From assembly GCF_007559345.1 (NCBI RefSeq), contig NZ_VMBH01000001.1, positions 372,001 to 436,000 of the forward strand: a stretch of 64,000 bases of DNA. The letters are read 5' to 3'. Source of the DNA: Cardinium endosymbiont of Dermatophagoides farinae (GTDB lineage Bacteria > Bacteroidota > Bacteroidia > Cytophagales > Amoebophilaceae). Of the stretch, positions 9,598-20,564 are shown in pieces. A program made the translations under genes and the position numbers. The notes under the pieces are model-generated. The model ran no database searches, had not been told where the DNA came from, and was given only the letters and a program-made list of their open reading frames with translations. How positions within the stretch are numbered: the stretch's first letter is position 1; each line of letters opens with the position of its first letter.

Positions 9598-11677
9598 TTA
9601 GGTCTCTGGTTGTAAATCTTGTTGTAGTTTCCATAAAAGTGCATATTTGCCATCTAGTCTTAATAAGGTTTCATGCTTTCCTTCTTCAATGATGCTCCCT
9701 TGCTCCAGCACGATAATCTTATCACAATGTTGCACAGTAGACAAACGGTGGGCAATAGTAATGACCGTACGTTGATGGGCTATTTTAGCCATATTGGTTT
9801 GAATCAAGCCCTGAGACTTGTCATCTAAAGCGCTTGTAGCCTCATCAAAGATCAGTATGCTAGGGTCGGTTAATAGGGCACGGGCAATAGCAATGCGCTG
9901 TCTTTGCCCGCCTGATAGAGAGCTGCCTCCTTCAGCCAATACCGTATCATAACCCATAGGGAGTCGTAAAATAAATGCATGCGCTCCTGCTAGTTCTGCA
10001 GCACGTATCACTGATTCTAAAGAAGCTTGAGGAAAAGATAAGGCAATGTTATCCCGTACCGTTCTGTTGAATAAAAAATTCTCTTGCAATACTACAGCTA
10101 TTTGCTGACGGAGGCCACGTAGATCTAGGCTATCCAGTGGTATGCCACCAAATTGTATTTCTCCTTTTTCTGGTATATAAAGCCTCAAAAGCAACCGAGC
10201 AAGGGTACTTTTTCCAGAACCTGATGCGCCTACTATACCCACATGGCTACCAGCCTGAATGGCTAATGAGATATTGTCTAAGGCAAGGGCCCACCTGGTT
10301 GGTAGCGAAAGGTTACCTGGTCTAAAGTAATAGCACCTTGTAGACTTTGTTGTTGCCTTATTGTTTCTTGTTCAACCGGTAGGTTAAGTATATCACCCAG
10401 TTTATCTATTGCCACTCGAGCCTGAATAAATTGCCCCCATAATGCAACCAGTTTAGCCAGTGGTGTAGAAAAATGCTGATAAAGCATATTAAAGGCTATC
10501 AATTGACCAGTGGTTATGGAAAGGTTGATCACGGACCCAGCGCCATACCATAAAATCAATAGGCTGGTCAGCTTCCCTATTCCTTCAACTATATGGTGAG
10601 ATAGGGAGGATAATACTTGGCTACGGTAGCTGGCGTTTACTAGATCTCTTGTTTGCATTTCCCAACGGTAGGACAAACGAGGCTCTACGGCTAAACTTTT
10701 GATAGTTTCTGCGCCAGCTATGCTTTCTGTTAGGAAAGCCGTATTTGCTGCACTATATTGGAATTGCATCTCCATGCGCACCTGTTGTGGCTTGGTAATG
10801 CGCCAAGCCACAATGATATAAAAAGGAATAGAGGCCAAAACTATTTTCGTTAATGCAGGTGACAAGACCCACATTACCAAAAGAAATAAACCCATAAAAC
10901 TCATATCAACCACCAAACTAAATAGTGCGCCACTCAAAAACGATCTAATGCTATCCAGCTGGCAGACACGAGTTACCAATGAACCAACTGGTCGATTCTT
11001 AAAATAAAGTAAGGGTAACCCAAGCAAATGTTTGACTAGTTTCATACCTAGTAACATATCTATGCGACGGGTTGTATGGGCATATTGGTATTCGCGCAAC
11101 CCCTTAAGCACTACTTCAAAAGTACTCGTAACCACTAAACCAAATATCAATACATCTAAAGTATGGTGCGTTTTATAGACTATAACTTTATCCATGATTA
11201 TCTGAAAGAATAGGGGAAGTATAAGCGCTAATAGCTGTAAGACAAGGGAAAAGGATAATACTTCCGCTAGTATAGCCCGGTGTGCCCAAAAAGTTGGTAC
11301 GAACCAAGACCAGTTAAATTTTAATGATGCACTAGATAAAGCAATTACTTTTCCACTCCAATTATTCCGCAGTTGTTCCCTAGACCACAGTTCGCTATGC
11401 GATTGGAGTGGGTGTTGTATTAAGGCATGCGTTGTATTTATTTTGGCTACTATGCGATAGACACCATCAGTTGCAAGAAAAGCTATGGGTGCATGATCAG
11501 CTACAAGATTAGCATGTTTTATTTTTTTCTGTTTTAATTTTACGCCATAGGCTTTGTTTAGTGCCTTTAAGCCAGCGTCAATATCCTGGGACATATACCC
11601 TCAGATGCCTCAATACCTGCTAATTTTAGTAATAATTTGCTACAAGTTACCGCACTTTCTATATCTATATGGGTCAT
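9598..11677 (-). pseudogene. Second HlyB-like ABC exporter, frame broken twice
   Basis: This is a second exporter of the same family, first in the secretion cluster. The membrane domain and the ATPase domain (GASGSGKST, LSGGQRQR, ILIFDEATSALD) are in different frames. One missing base in the C run (plus-strand GGG at 10287-10289) would restore GGPLALDNISLAIQ. A second break near 11588-11590 (GGG, plus strand) separates an N-terminal piece starting at the ATG at 11677. Adding one C there gives EGICPQDIDAGLKALNKAYG, a normal C39-like N-terminus. The GTG/ATG starts after each break are therefore not authentic. It may be intact in reality; both breaks are single-base losses in C runs. Confidence 0.8.
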
Positions 11678-11814
11678 GGTCTGTACTATTTTGGACAAAT
11701 GTATGATGCGTATGATAGGTGTTGTCCATAGGTGAAGTATTGCCAGCGACTTGGTCGCTCTGTGGCATGCCGCATATATCTTGTTTTAAGAGATTGATAT
11801 TAACTTTATGGTAA

Positions 11815-13039
11815 TCAGATGAAAAACCTATTTGCATTGTTGACAACAACGTTACTATTTTCAGCTGGAGCATGGTCTCTATTAGCATGGTTAATGAACG
11901 TTTCTATAATCTTATTTGCTGATGCTATATTATTGAAATTGTTTAAAGGAGTTTCTCCAAGCTTGCTGGTCGCTTCGATTATTTCTTTGAAGGTTTTCCA
12001 ACCGTCGTCAATATTTTTGGCATAGGTGAGTAATGTATCTACCACCTTATCATGACCCTCTTTAGCTGCTATATGACAAGCAGTGTTTCCACTGCTGTCC
12101 TTAGCTTGTATTAAAGCCTTTACGGTTTCCTGATTCAAAGGTGCTAGTAATGGCGCTACAGTGACATCGTGGCCACGATAGGCTGCTAGATGCAAAGCAG
12201 TGTGTCCATCCTCATTCTTATCTGTTATTAACCTCTTCAAGGCTTTTGGATCATCTCTAAAAGGTGCTAGTAATTCTTCTACAATGGTAGTATGGCCATT
12301 TACAGCTGCTAGATGCAAAGGAGTGTATCATTCCCTATCCTGATCTTGTATTAACGTTTTCAAGGCTTTCAGATCATCTCTAAAAGGTGCTAGTAATTGC
12401 GTTAGAGTGGCATCGTTTCCATTTGGCTGCTCCATGTAAAGCAGTGTGTCCATCCTCGTCTTGAGTTTTTATGAATTCCTTTAAAGCTTTCGGATCATCT
12501 CTAAAAGATTCGAGGAGTGAGGCTACAACAGTAGGATTGTTCTTTAAAGCTGCTCCATGTAAAGTAGTGCGTCCATTGTTGTCCTTAGCGCTTATGAACT
12601 TCTGTAAAGCTTTCGGATCATCTTTAAAAGATGCTAGTAATTGCGTTACAGTGGCATCATGGCCATTTAAAGCTGCTAGATGCAAAGCGGTGCATCCATT
12701 GCGCCTCTCTTTACTCATAACGAATTGCTGAAGTATGTCTAAATCTACACCTTTAAGGCTATTTAATAGAAAACTTATAATATTTAGATTGTTTTCTTTT
12801 GCTGCAATATGTAATGCAGTGTATCCTTGTTGATGCTTAAGTAGATTAGGGTTATTTTGCCATAATGTTCTAATGATGGCTCCATATTGTTCCAATACTG
12901 TTTCTGGAAATGTTTGTCGCTTATTTTCTAACCCATCGTTGATAAGAAAGCGGATAAACTGATAGTGTTTATCTATTAAAATATGCTCTAAAACAAATTT
13001 TTGTTTATTTGTATTGGAGAGTTTAGCCTCTTTTTCTAC
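11815..13039 (-). pseudogene. Ankyrin-repeat domain, in-frame continuation of the upstream lipase/NACHT gene
   Basis: About ten ankyrin units are recognisable, for example GYTALHIAAKENN, GCTALHLAALNGHD and GHTALHLAAYRGHD. Reading back through a single TGA at 13040-13042, the frame runs straight into the 1400-residue lipase/NACHT protein with no other stop for 49 codons. Within the ankyrin part there is one frameshift near 12425 (AAATGG) and a second TGA near 12328 in a repeat that otherwise reads RE-stop-YTPLHLAA. The C-terminus ends NANRFFI. I infer one ancestral gene of about 1,800 codons, now split, or correctly one gene with base-call errors. Confidence 0.65.
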
Positions 13040-16000
13040 TCAATGCATACATGTTTGAGTAGCAAAGTATTCTTCAATGGTTTGATGAATAAATCTTAAA
13101 TCACTGCCTTCAGACTTGATGATGCCAGATGACAGCGCTGCCCCTTTATATTTTTTTATATATACTTCTAAATCATCTTGAGGGGCTAATGAGAAAATAG
13201 ATAGCTTTGCTAAAGCTTTACTATAGTCATTAAGCTGTTTCTTAATACTCTCTTTGATTTCTTCTTGTGTAATGCCTGCTTTTTTTAAATAAATATCATG
13301 TTTGCTATTAATGAATGTTTCATAGACGTCTCGTATATTACTACCCAGATAATCAAAACTTGGCGGATCATCAGGATAAGTTGCCCAATTTTTGAATGCT
13401 TTTATAGCACCATTTGATTCCAAGAACAAATAAAGTTGTAGTGGTGCTCCTATAAATCTAGATCCATCACCTCTAAATATTGATTGTATTTTTTGTGTCA
13501 ATGCTTCACTATATTCCCATATCTTTGTACCCTCTTGCACTGCATCATGATTACTAAAAATCTCTGCAAGCGTTTCGTTACTTAACACTAAACTTAAACG
13601 ATCCTTCAGATACTTGCTTATAAAAATTCTTTTTGTTGGATCATCTATTGGATGAAAGGTTATCGCAAATGTCGATAACGTATCTTTTAGCATTGCACGA
13701 TGGTGCAAGCGAGTGGTAATCCAAATCTTGGTATTGGTGTTATTTTTTAACAACTTTAATAATCCTATAACCTTATCTCTATCTTCTTTATCTGGTATTT
13801 CATCGAAACCATCAAATGTTATTAATAGAGGCTTGAGGAAGCCTTCTTTTTTACACAAAGCGAATCCTAGTAAATTTTGGGAGAAGCGATCGGCTAAATT
13901 TGAGTCAATATGGGATAAGAATTGTGCTATGTTAGTAATATCCATACAATCAGAATGAATACCCGTTTTGATTGCTTGTAAATGATCTCTAAGATTTATG
14001 TTAATAACCCAATGCGATTCAGCTAATTTTGATTTGTTCTGTAAACCATATTTTGATTGGTATAGCTTCGTTAGCGTGGTTGATTTTCCCATTCCTGGAT
14101 CATCAGCAATGATGAGTACTTGTTGATCTTTAATAGATTGAAGTAGGCTATCTTGTTCTTCTAAGGATATTTTACACTGATCTGGATCAATGTGTTCACG
14201 TAAGTTGCTGAATGAACCTTTAGAACCACGCCAAATAATTTGCTCAGTACTTTCACTGGTTATTACTTCCAACCAGTGCACAGTACCATGAAGTCCATTG
14301 AATATTGCCTTTGCATCTTCTGTAGCTTTTATAACAAATATTCGATTATTATCTAATGGATGATCCGCTAAGTCAAGAAATATTTTAAGTTCTTTATCAT
14401 CTTTGCCACTCCATACAAATTGATCGCCTGTTACCTGGATGAGGGATTCTTTTACATCTTTTTTAATAACTACCTTATCTACCCTATTAAAACTTCGCTG
14501 AATATAAAAGTCAGGATTATAAAGTTGTTGTAGTATAAATTTTGATCCATCCCACTTGATCCAATATACTTTTTTGTCTGAATGATTGTGACATACTTCC
14601 TTAAAGTTACTTTCTTGAAACGCACGATCAACTAGTTGTATGGTTTTATAGCCAGGTACTGGTACATACGAGTAGGTAAGCATATCAATCTTATCGTTGC
14701 TATTGTCCATTGCAAACGTTAGATTAGGTATGCATACTTTGTGCACATTACTTTGATCTTCGCTATTGATCCCACTAATGACATAAATTACTTCTGATGC
14801 GTTATGCTCTAAATTTGTTTTCAGTGTATCTTCGTTAATTTCTTCAAACAATTCAGTATAGGCTCCTTCTGAATCACTAATCCCTAATGGCTTACTTCCT
14901 ATTGCAATTTTTTCATTATTGATAAGCTTTACTAATGTGTTAAAATCAAATATTTGATTCATTTCATTGCTTTGAATCAATTCCCTTATACTTGTCTTTT
15001 TTCCTTGGAATTGTATTGATCTGTCTAGAAGCACTTCCTGTGATTTAGGCGCTAAGTCATTCCAAGTGAAACCTTGATCTTTTGTTGCAATATATTTTTG
15101 ATTATCTAAATTTTGATTGATGAGTGTTTTAAAAAGTAAGCCCTTATCACTATTATCTTGTTTAGTGATTAAAATAATCTTAATGGAACGTTTCAAAGCA
15201 CCATCTTTGACTTTTTGGAACAAACTGGTAAATACTTTTTTAACTTCAGGTTCATTTACATCACTTGGATTACACTCGACCATTAACAGATGAGGAGCTG
15301 TTTTTGATTCCAACAGACTTTGTATACCAATGATCTCATTGGTTGTCAATAGTTTACTTAGTTTTAGTATGGTATGATTATTTTTATCGCAATAATGGTT
15401 CAATGCTAGTTCTTCTGGAGCTATTTGCTCTAGTATTTTATATACCCTAAACAAACATAAACGGGTATCTTCTTGAATAGCTACCTGCCAAACTTGTTGA
15501 TCGGTACTATCCAAGAAATTCTTTAGTATGCCTTTAACTGCATGGTCATCATTTTTAAAATCCAGTTGATTTAGAATGCTGTTAATATCTTTAAGATACT
15601 GATTAGAGTGATGTTGATATACCTGATCTTTAAACCCTTTCACAGAAACTTGCCTTTTTATTTCATCTACTATATTGGAATAAAATTTCCCTAACCATTT
15701 AACTAAAGCAATGAGTTTGTCTTTGTTTTCAGCAGAGTCGCAACTGATCATATCATTTTTAATAGTAAAACTATTTAATGTCTGTATCACCTCTTCCTTG
15801 ACGGTGTCATCGCTAATCAGATTGAATAAAGAATCAGGATTAAACAGCTTAGGAAATTTTCGCAGCAATTCATAACTTTTTAAAACTTCTTGTTCCGATT
15901 GGCTACAAACATTAATGCTACATGCTCGCTCGTTAAACGTTTTAGTTTGATACCTAATAGGATAATAACCTTTTTTTCTACGCAGTTCAGTTTGAAACTC

Positions 16001-17242
16001 ATCTGATCTTGGGTCTGGATGATATTTATTAAGATGCTTTGCCCACTTAAAAAACGCTTTGTATTCTCCTCCAAAATAGCTATCAACTGGCCAATCTACT
16101 ACTTCTTGTATTTTTAATCTACCTGATTCATCTTTATAAACTTGACCTGTTTCAGGGTCAAATGTTTTTAGTATTTTATCAATACTATGCGTTGCTGTGT
16201 TATAGGAAAACAATGATTTTAAATATGTCATGTCTGAAAGATCAACAAAAATGCGATATATTTTTCCCACATGTGCGTTGCAAGTATTAATTCGATTTGG
16301 AGCAGATAGATAGCTATTAATATCTAAAGTAGTTATAGGAAGTGCATGATCTTTATCATATCTCACAGCAAAACTGTCCTGCATCTGAGCTAACATTGTC
16401 TTACAGCCAGGACTATCAAAAACTACCGTGTGGGCATGGTAACCTTCTTGATCTGCCTTTACAAAACAGCTGTTGGTAGCATCTACAGTAAGATATTTTA
16501 CTGTAAAAGTGGTAATCTGTGCGAGCCATCCGCCTAGCGAATGACCGGTAAAGTCCATTTTAAAGTTTGTACCGTACTCTTGGTTAACTGTTTCTAATAC
16601 ACTCAGAATATGGTGCGAAAATGTACTAGCAGCATTCATCTGATCAACATATCTGCCAAAAATCACTCCACTTATGTCAGTCCAATCTGCCCCTAAATTC
16701 GTAGGCTCAGTTCCTCGATGGGCAATAACAATTTGTTCCCTTTCCGGATGCCAATAAGCTGCACCAAAATAACCATTAAGCATACCAGGATTATTGGCAA
16801 TAGTCAATAATTCCCATTCATCTGGTAAACCTTTTTCATATTCTTTTGTTGTTTCTTCGTTGTAGGCTTCATCTGCTTTCTCAGCAAATTTGGAAGTAGT
16901 AAATAATGACCAGTCATCGGGCGGTTCATCCGGCCATCCATCGGTTAAGCCTTTTTCATCTTCTTTTGTTGTTTTTTTATTATAGTCTTCATATGCTTTC
17001 TCAGCGAATGAAGCAAAATGATAAGGAGAAGGATAGCCTACTGCGCTATTCAATGCATCAATTTTTGATTTCCTTTTAGATACTTTAGTTGTTATATATT
17101 CTTTTAATTCACTAGGTGTACGTGTAGGTATATACTGTAGATTTCGATCTACTGCTAGTTGCCCTGAAAAGGGAGCAAAAATATTTTCTCCTTTTTGGTT
17201 GGCACTAGTTGTTTTCATTTGATTGTCTGTCTGCCTTTCCAT
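13040..17242 (-). CDS. Class 3 lipase-like / NACHT NTPase multidomain protein
   Basis: The 1400-residue protein has an alpha/beta-hydrolase domain at about 140-320 with IVIAHRGTEP and the nucleophile elbow GHSLGGW (233-239), typical of class 3 lipases. A long middle part (about 330-1030) matches nothing I recognise. A NACHT-type NTPase follows: Walker A DDPGMGKSTT near 1047, Walker B LLITFDGFDE near 1140, then an ITTR sensor-like motif and RFIHQTIEEYFATQ near the end, as in STAND proteins. The N-terminus has a duplicated segment (FAEKAYEDYNKK / FAEKADEAYNEE). The TGA stop is followed in frame by an ankyrin domain. Domain order hydrolase-NACHT-ankyrin resembles NLR-type sensors. It lies just upstream of the exporter cluster, same strand. 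Confidence 0.85.
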   Translation of the reverse strand: MERQTDNQMKTTSANQKGENIFAPFSGQLAVDRNLQYIPTRTPSELKEYITTKVSKRKSKIDALNSAVGYPSPYHFASFAEKAYEDYNKKTTKEDEKGLTDGWPDEPPDDWSLFTTSKFAEKADEAYNEETTKEYEKGLPDEWELLTIANNPGMLNGYFGAAYWHPEREQIVIAHRGTEPTNLGADWTDISGVIFGRYVDQMNAASTFSHHILSVLETVNQEYGTNFKMDFTGHSLGGWLAQITTFTVKYLTVDATNSCFVKADQEGYHAHTVVFDSPGCKTMLAQMQDSFAVRYDKDHALPITTLDINSYLSAPNRINTCNAHVGKIYRIFVDLSDMTYLKSLFSYNTATHSIDKILKTFDPETGQVYKDESGRLKIQEVVDWPVDSYFGGEYKAFFKWAKHLNKYHPDPRSDEFQTELRRKKGYYPIRYQTKTFNERACSINVCSQSEQEVLKSYELLRKFPKLFNPDSLFNLISDDTVKEEVIQTLNSFTIKNDMISCDSAENKDKLIALVKWLGKFYSNIVDEIKRQVSVKGFKDQVYQHHSNQYLKDINSILNQLDFKNDDHAVKGILKNFLDSTDQQVWQVAIQEDTRLCLFRVYKILEQIAPEELALNHYCDKNNHTILKLSKLLTTNEIIGIQSLLESKTAPHLLMVECNPSDVNEPEVKKVFTSLFQKVKDGALKRSIKIILITKQDNSDKGLLFKTLINQNLDNQKYIATKDQGFTWNDLAPKSQEVLLDRSIQFQGKKTSIRELIQSNEMNQIFDFNTLVKLINNEKIAIGSKPLGISDSEGAYTELFEEINEDTLKTNLEHNASEVIYVISGINSEDQSNVHKVCIPNLTFAMDNSNDKIDMLTYSYVPVPGYKTIQLVDRAFQESNFKEVCHNHSDKKVYWIKWDGSKFILQQLYNPDFYIQRSFNRVDKVVIKKDVKESLIQVTGDQFVWSGKDDKELKIFLDLADHPLDNNRIFVIKATEDAKAIFNGLHGTVHWLEVITSESTEQIIWRGSKGSFSNLREHIDPDQCKISLEEQDSLLQSIKDQQVLIIADDPGMGKSTTLTKLYQSKYGLQNKSKLAESHWVININLRDHLQAIKTGIHSDCMDITNIAQFLSHIDSNLADRFSQNLLGFALCKKEGFLKPLLITFDGFDEIPDKEDRDKVIGLLKLLKNNTNTKIWITTRLHHRAMLKDTLSTFAITFHPIDDPTKRIFISKYLKDRLSLVLSNETLAEIFSNHDAVQEGTKIWEYSEALTQKIQSIFRGDGSRFIGAPLQLYLFLESNGAIKAFKNWATYPDDPPSFDYLGSNIRDVYETFINSKHDIYLKKAGITQEEIKESIKKQLNDYSKALAKLSIFSLAPQDDLEVYIKKYKGAALSSGIIKSEGSDLRFIHQTIEEYFATQTCMH

Positions 17243-17380
17243 TTTAGTAACCTGAATTCTGGATTAGATTAGTGAAGCAATCTGTTAAAAAAGCTCCTTT
17301 GAGTTTTAAATTTGAATATAAAGCTATATGTAAGGTTTTTTACCAAATTATCAAAGGATTCAGTTATGGATGTAGCAAAA

Positions 17381-18154
17381 TTAGTTGAAATATATTACGT
17401 TGTGGACGCTTTTAATATGCCTATATAAGTTACCTCGACTATAGAAATTTTTCTTGCATCCTTCAACCGTACATGGGGTTCTTTCACCTTTGTGGACGAT
17501 TTTGATATGCTGAGATAAGGACTCTCGTTTGACGAAATCTTTCTTGCATCCTTCAACCGTACATGGGGTTCTCCCATTGTTTGCTACATGATTAATATTA
17601 TTATCTTCTTCTGTTAAGTCATTACCTTGATTGACAATAGTGGATTGAACAATCTCTTCTAATATATCATTACTGTTATATTGCTTTTCAATGTACTCCT
17701 GTAACAATTTAACCGCATTGTTGGCAGGATAATTAGTAAACTCAAGTGCAACAAGAATAGCATCCTCTGCGTTATCCTTTGATATATATCCATGATCGAA
17801 CAAAATCTTAATAAAACTTTTATGATTATGTATAGTTGCAGTATGAAGCACAGTATATGACTCGTTATTTTTTATATTTAAAATTTTCTTTATATCGTGC
17901 TTTATATTTTCTAGATTTTTAGATGAACATGTATATAAGTACCCTAAGATCAGTTTTAAAAAATTATGGTATCCTTTTTCCGCTATAATATGCATTAAGG
18001 TGTTTCCTTTTTCATCTTGTATCTTTAACATTGAAATTTTGGCTATATACTTATTATTGGATTGCTTGAGCTCTTTAATTAGCGTCAAAAAAGATTGCTT
18101 TAAGCAAATTGACATTGCGATCCCGGATTGAAGCAACCACCTTATGCCATTCAT
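17381..18154 (-). CDS. Ankyrin-repeat protein with two C-terminal C2H2 zinc fingers
   Basis: The 257-residue protein has degenerate ankyrin units at about 45-160 (GNTLMHIIAEKGY, SYTVLHTATIHNH). Two C2H2 fingers of form C-x4-C-x12-H-x4-H follow at the C-terminus, each starting TPCTVEGCKK and ending HIK(I/S)VH. The two fingers come from a tandem duplication of about 90 bp (17449-17571). C2H2 fingers with this spacing are characteristic of eukaryotic DNA- or RNA-binding proteins, so a role in the host is plausible but not shown. There is no signal peptide. A second zinc-finger gene lies at 40.5 kb. Confidence 0.7.
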   Translation of the reverse strand: MNGIRWLLQSGIAMSICLKQSFLTLIKELKQSNNKYIAKISMLKIQDEKGNTLMHIIAEKGYHNFLKLILGYLYTCSSKNLENIKHDIKKILNIKNNESYTVLHTATIHNHKSFIKILFDHGYISKDNAEDAILVALEFTNYPANNAVKLLQEYIEKQYNSNDILEEIVQSTIVNQGNDLTEEDNNINHVANNGRTPCTVEGCKKDFVKRESLSQHIKIVHKGERTPCTVEGCKKNFYSRGNLYRHIKSVHNVIYFN

Positions 18155-18382
18155 TCAATATAACATTAGATGTTAGATCTATTACTGATTGATTGTTTGT
18201 TACGTCAACACCATCATAACCTGATTCAGAACTGTACAAGTTAGATGTTTGATTTGCAGCATTAAGATTGCTTATATGCTTATATTATTGCAACCGTATA
18301 TAAAAAGATGCAAAAATAAACAGTAAAAAAAAAGCATAAAACCTTGTTATAAAATCCATTGCGTATCTAAATACGCATATAC
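18155..18382. other. Gene-free gap upstream of the transposase remnant
   Basis: No coding frame of usable length or RNA gene is visible. It is AT-rich and ends with GCGTATCTAAATACGC, a short imperfect inverted repeat at about 18361-18376. Confidence 0.5.
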
Positions 18383-18508
18383 TTAATGACCTAAATGCGT
18401 ATCTATTTCTGACTGTAACGCTTTTTCTACAAGACGCTTATTTAATTGTTTGGCTAAGGCCTTCTTGTATCCATTCAGCCTAAACAAATACAAAAATTTG
18501 ACTACTTC
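18383..18508 (-). pseudogene. IS256-family transposase N-terminal remnant
   Basis: A stretch of 42 codons on the minus strand reads AKQLNKRLVEKALQSEID followed by THLGH and a stop. This matches the conserved N-terminal L-x-K-x-LVEKAL-x-x-E-x-x-HLGY region of IS256/Mutator-type transposases. The rest of the gene is missing, and no terminal repeats are visible. Confidence 0.55.
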
Positions 18509-18707
18509 TCTTTAACTATCATGCTATTAAAAAAATTAGTAAAAAGAAAATAGTTTGAGGAAATTATTAAGAACGGTTAAAGTGAAAAAGATTATGATTG
18601 TCCATTTACTCGATGGACAGGATTGTGCAAAAGCATGCCCTTGGAAATGGCTGGAATGATGAACAGGTATCCTATGAAAACAAGACAGTATCGTTTTCCA
18701 TGTCTTT
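18509..18707. other. Gene-free gap
   Basis: I see no frame, RNA or repeat between the transposase scrap and the downstream AAA/nuclease gene; it may be further decayed insertion-sequence DNA. Confidence 0.4.
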
Positions 18708-20518
18708 CTACCTTACTTCTTGAAAATACCCCATAGCGTTAACCGTAAAGTTTTTGCGTGGCATCACCTGAAAGGCATGTTCTTTATTGCGTTGATGTAC
18801 TTCAATAGCTGCTTCTGTAATATTGAGTCTTACAGGATCACATTTTAACCCTACGCATACTTTTTTAGCGCATGTATGGAATGACATGCTGTAATCTCTA
18901 TCGTAGATCTGCTGTAACGCTTCTGAAACTGATTTTCCTACTTTTAACTCAAAAATGTAAGCGGTTTGGTGTAGGTTATCCTCTAGGGCGATATCCAAAC
19001 GCCCTAATCCACTCGCTAGCTCAGCATTCACTTGCATCCCCTCCGTGATATGAAAAACACCATTTAAAAAGGAATATAAAGCACCATGAAAGCTCCTTTC
19101 TGTTTTATCTAGAAAATGGTAACCTGCTTTAGATAAGCAAGCCCCTTTAATAAGATTTAAAAAGCCACACCACTTCTCATTTCTTAATGCTTCTAAAATA
19201 GAATCGCTATATGCTATTCCTGTTTCCTGTTGTTTTTGAACTACAAACCTAGATAAAGTCAGCTTTAAAGCAGATTGCACTTCCTGATTTGGAAACTTTA
19301 AATAGTAGTCCGTTGCGTTTTTATCTGCTCGTGTGTCTGCTTTAAATCCATTAGGGTCTAAGGTCAGATAACCTGTTTGGTACATTAAAGGAAATAAAGC
19401 TATCTCGAAAAGAGCGCCTGCTGGGGTTTCAAAGTCTAGCTGACTGATTGGAAAACTAGATTGATCCCAAAGGACAGTAAATCTATTGATATTGTTTTTT
19501 ATTTGTTGTAGTAAGATGGCAGGATTACCAGAGTTAGACCAGTAATTACCAAATGATTTATCTTTAAAGAATTTTAATATAGAGTCTGGGTTATAAACGC
19601 TTGTGATTTTATCTATTGTAAAGCAATAGCCATTATAATAGTCTTTTAACGCTTGCTTTAGTTGAATAAGTGTGTATTTTTCTTCCTGGGTATTTTTTCT
19701 ATTCAGTTTTTCAAGTACTGGATGAACAATTGTATCCTTGCTAAGAAATAAGCTGTCAATATCCTCTTCTGTATAGCCCAATATCTCTGCATAATCCTCA
19801 TGCAAGGATATGTCATTGGCTGAGTTGGCCCTGAGGTAAGGCCAGATAAATGAAATTTAGTTACGCCTGTTACAAAAATAAATTTACAGTCTTTCTGACT
19901 GCCTTTTAAAACTTTAAAAAATGAACTAAGCACAGCAAGTACCGCTTCATACTGCTCTTTTTCGCAAGAAATTAACGGACTATCATATTCATCGACTAAG
20001 ATAATAGGGGTAGATTCATAATTTTCCAGTTTACTCAACAAATTAATTACCCTCTTTAGGTAGTCTTCGCATGCTTCCTCTACTGAAATATTTATCCTAT
20101 TTTGTACATCATAAAACTCTGCAATATCACATAATCTTCTATTAAGGCTCTTGTTTAACATCTCTGGACTGCTTTTGGCTAACTCCGAAAAATTCAACCA
20201 AATCACTGGATATCTTTTCCACTTATAGGTTTTATCTGCATAAATAATACATCTTTTAAATAATGCTTTATTGCCTTTGGCGATTTGATCTATAGTGTCT
20301 AGGAGTAGAGATTTACCAAATCTACGTGGCCGTATAAAGAAGTAATAGGTACCCTCATCTTTAAAAAGTTTAGTGATATAAGCGGTTTTATCTGCATAAA
20401 ATCCAGCATCTATCATCTGCTTCACACTGGATTTCCCAATGGGGATTTGAACACTTTCAGTAATATCTACTTGTTGCGCCGCTCTTTTTAGTTTTTTATC
20501 TTCTTTTTTATAATCCAT
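18708..20518 (-). pseudogene. AAA-ATPase-like / PD-(D/E)XK nuclease protein, one frameshift
   Basis: This is a close paralogue of the intact gene at 42153-43964. The N-terminal AAA-ATPase-like domain has IRPRRFGKSLLLDTI (P-loop) and PIILVDEYDSPL (Walker B). The C-terminal half carries the nuclease-like core (GLGRLDIALED ... YIFELKVGKS; D and E-x-K). The frame breaks at plus-strand CCC 19829-19831. The intact paralogue reads TSGANSANDISFHEDY there, and one extra base restores TSG-NSANDISLHEDYAE. The family (AAA-ATPase_like plus PDDEXK_9) is common in Bacteroidota and its function is unknown. Downstream of the break the frame is clean to the stop. Confidence 0.85.
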
Positions 20519-20564
20519 ATCCTATTCCTTTTATTTAGAGCGATCCAGACATGTTATGCATAGC

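Noticed and set aside
11640-11888. 82-codon minus-strand frame between the ankyrin and exporter genes
   Set aside because: It overlaps the ankyrin end and the real exporter N-terminus in a different frame, and its composition is not protein-like.
13040-13042. UGA recoded as tryptophan or selenocysteine
   Set aside because: TGG is used throughout and TGA ends normal genes here (radA, truB). No selenocysteine hairpin is recognisable, so a global recoding is not supported.
17449-17571. Short direct repeats as an attachment site
   Set aside because: They encode the duplicated zinc finger and have no integrase nearby.
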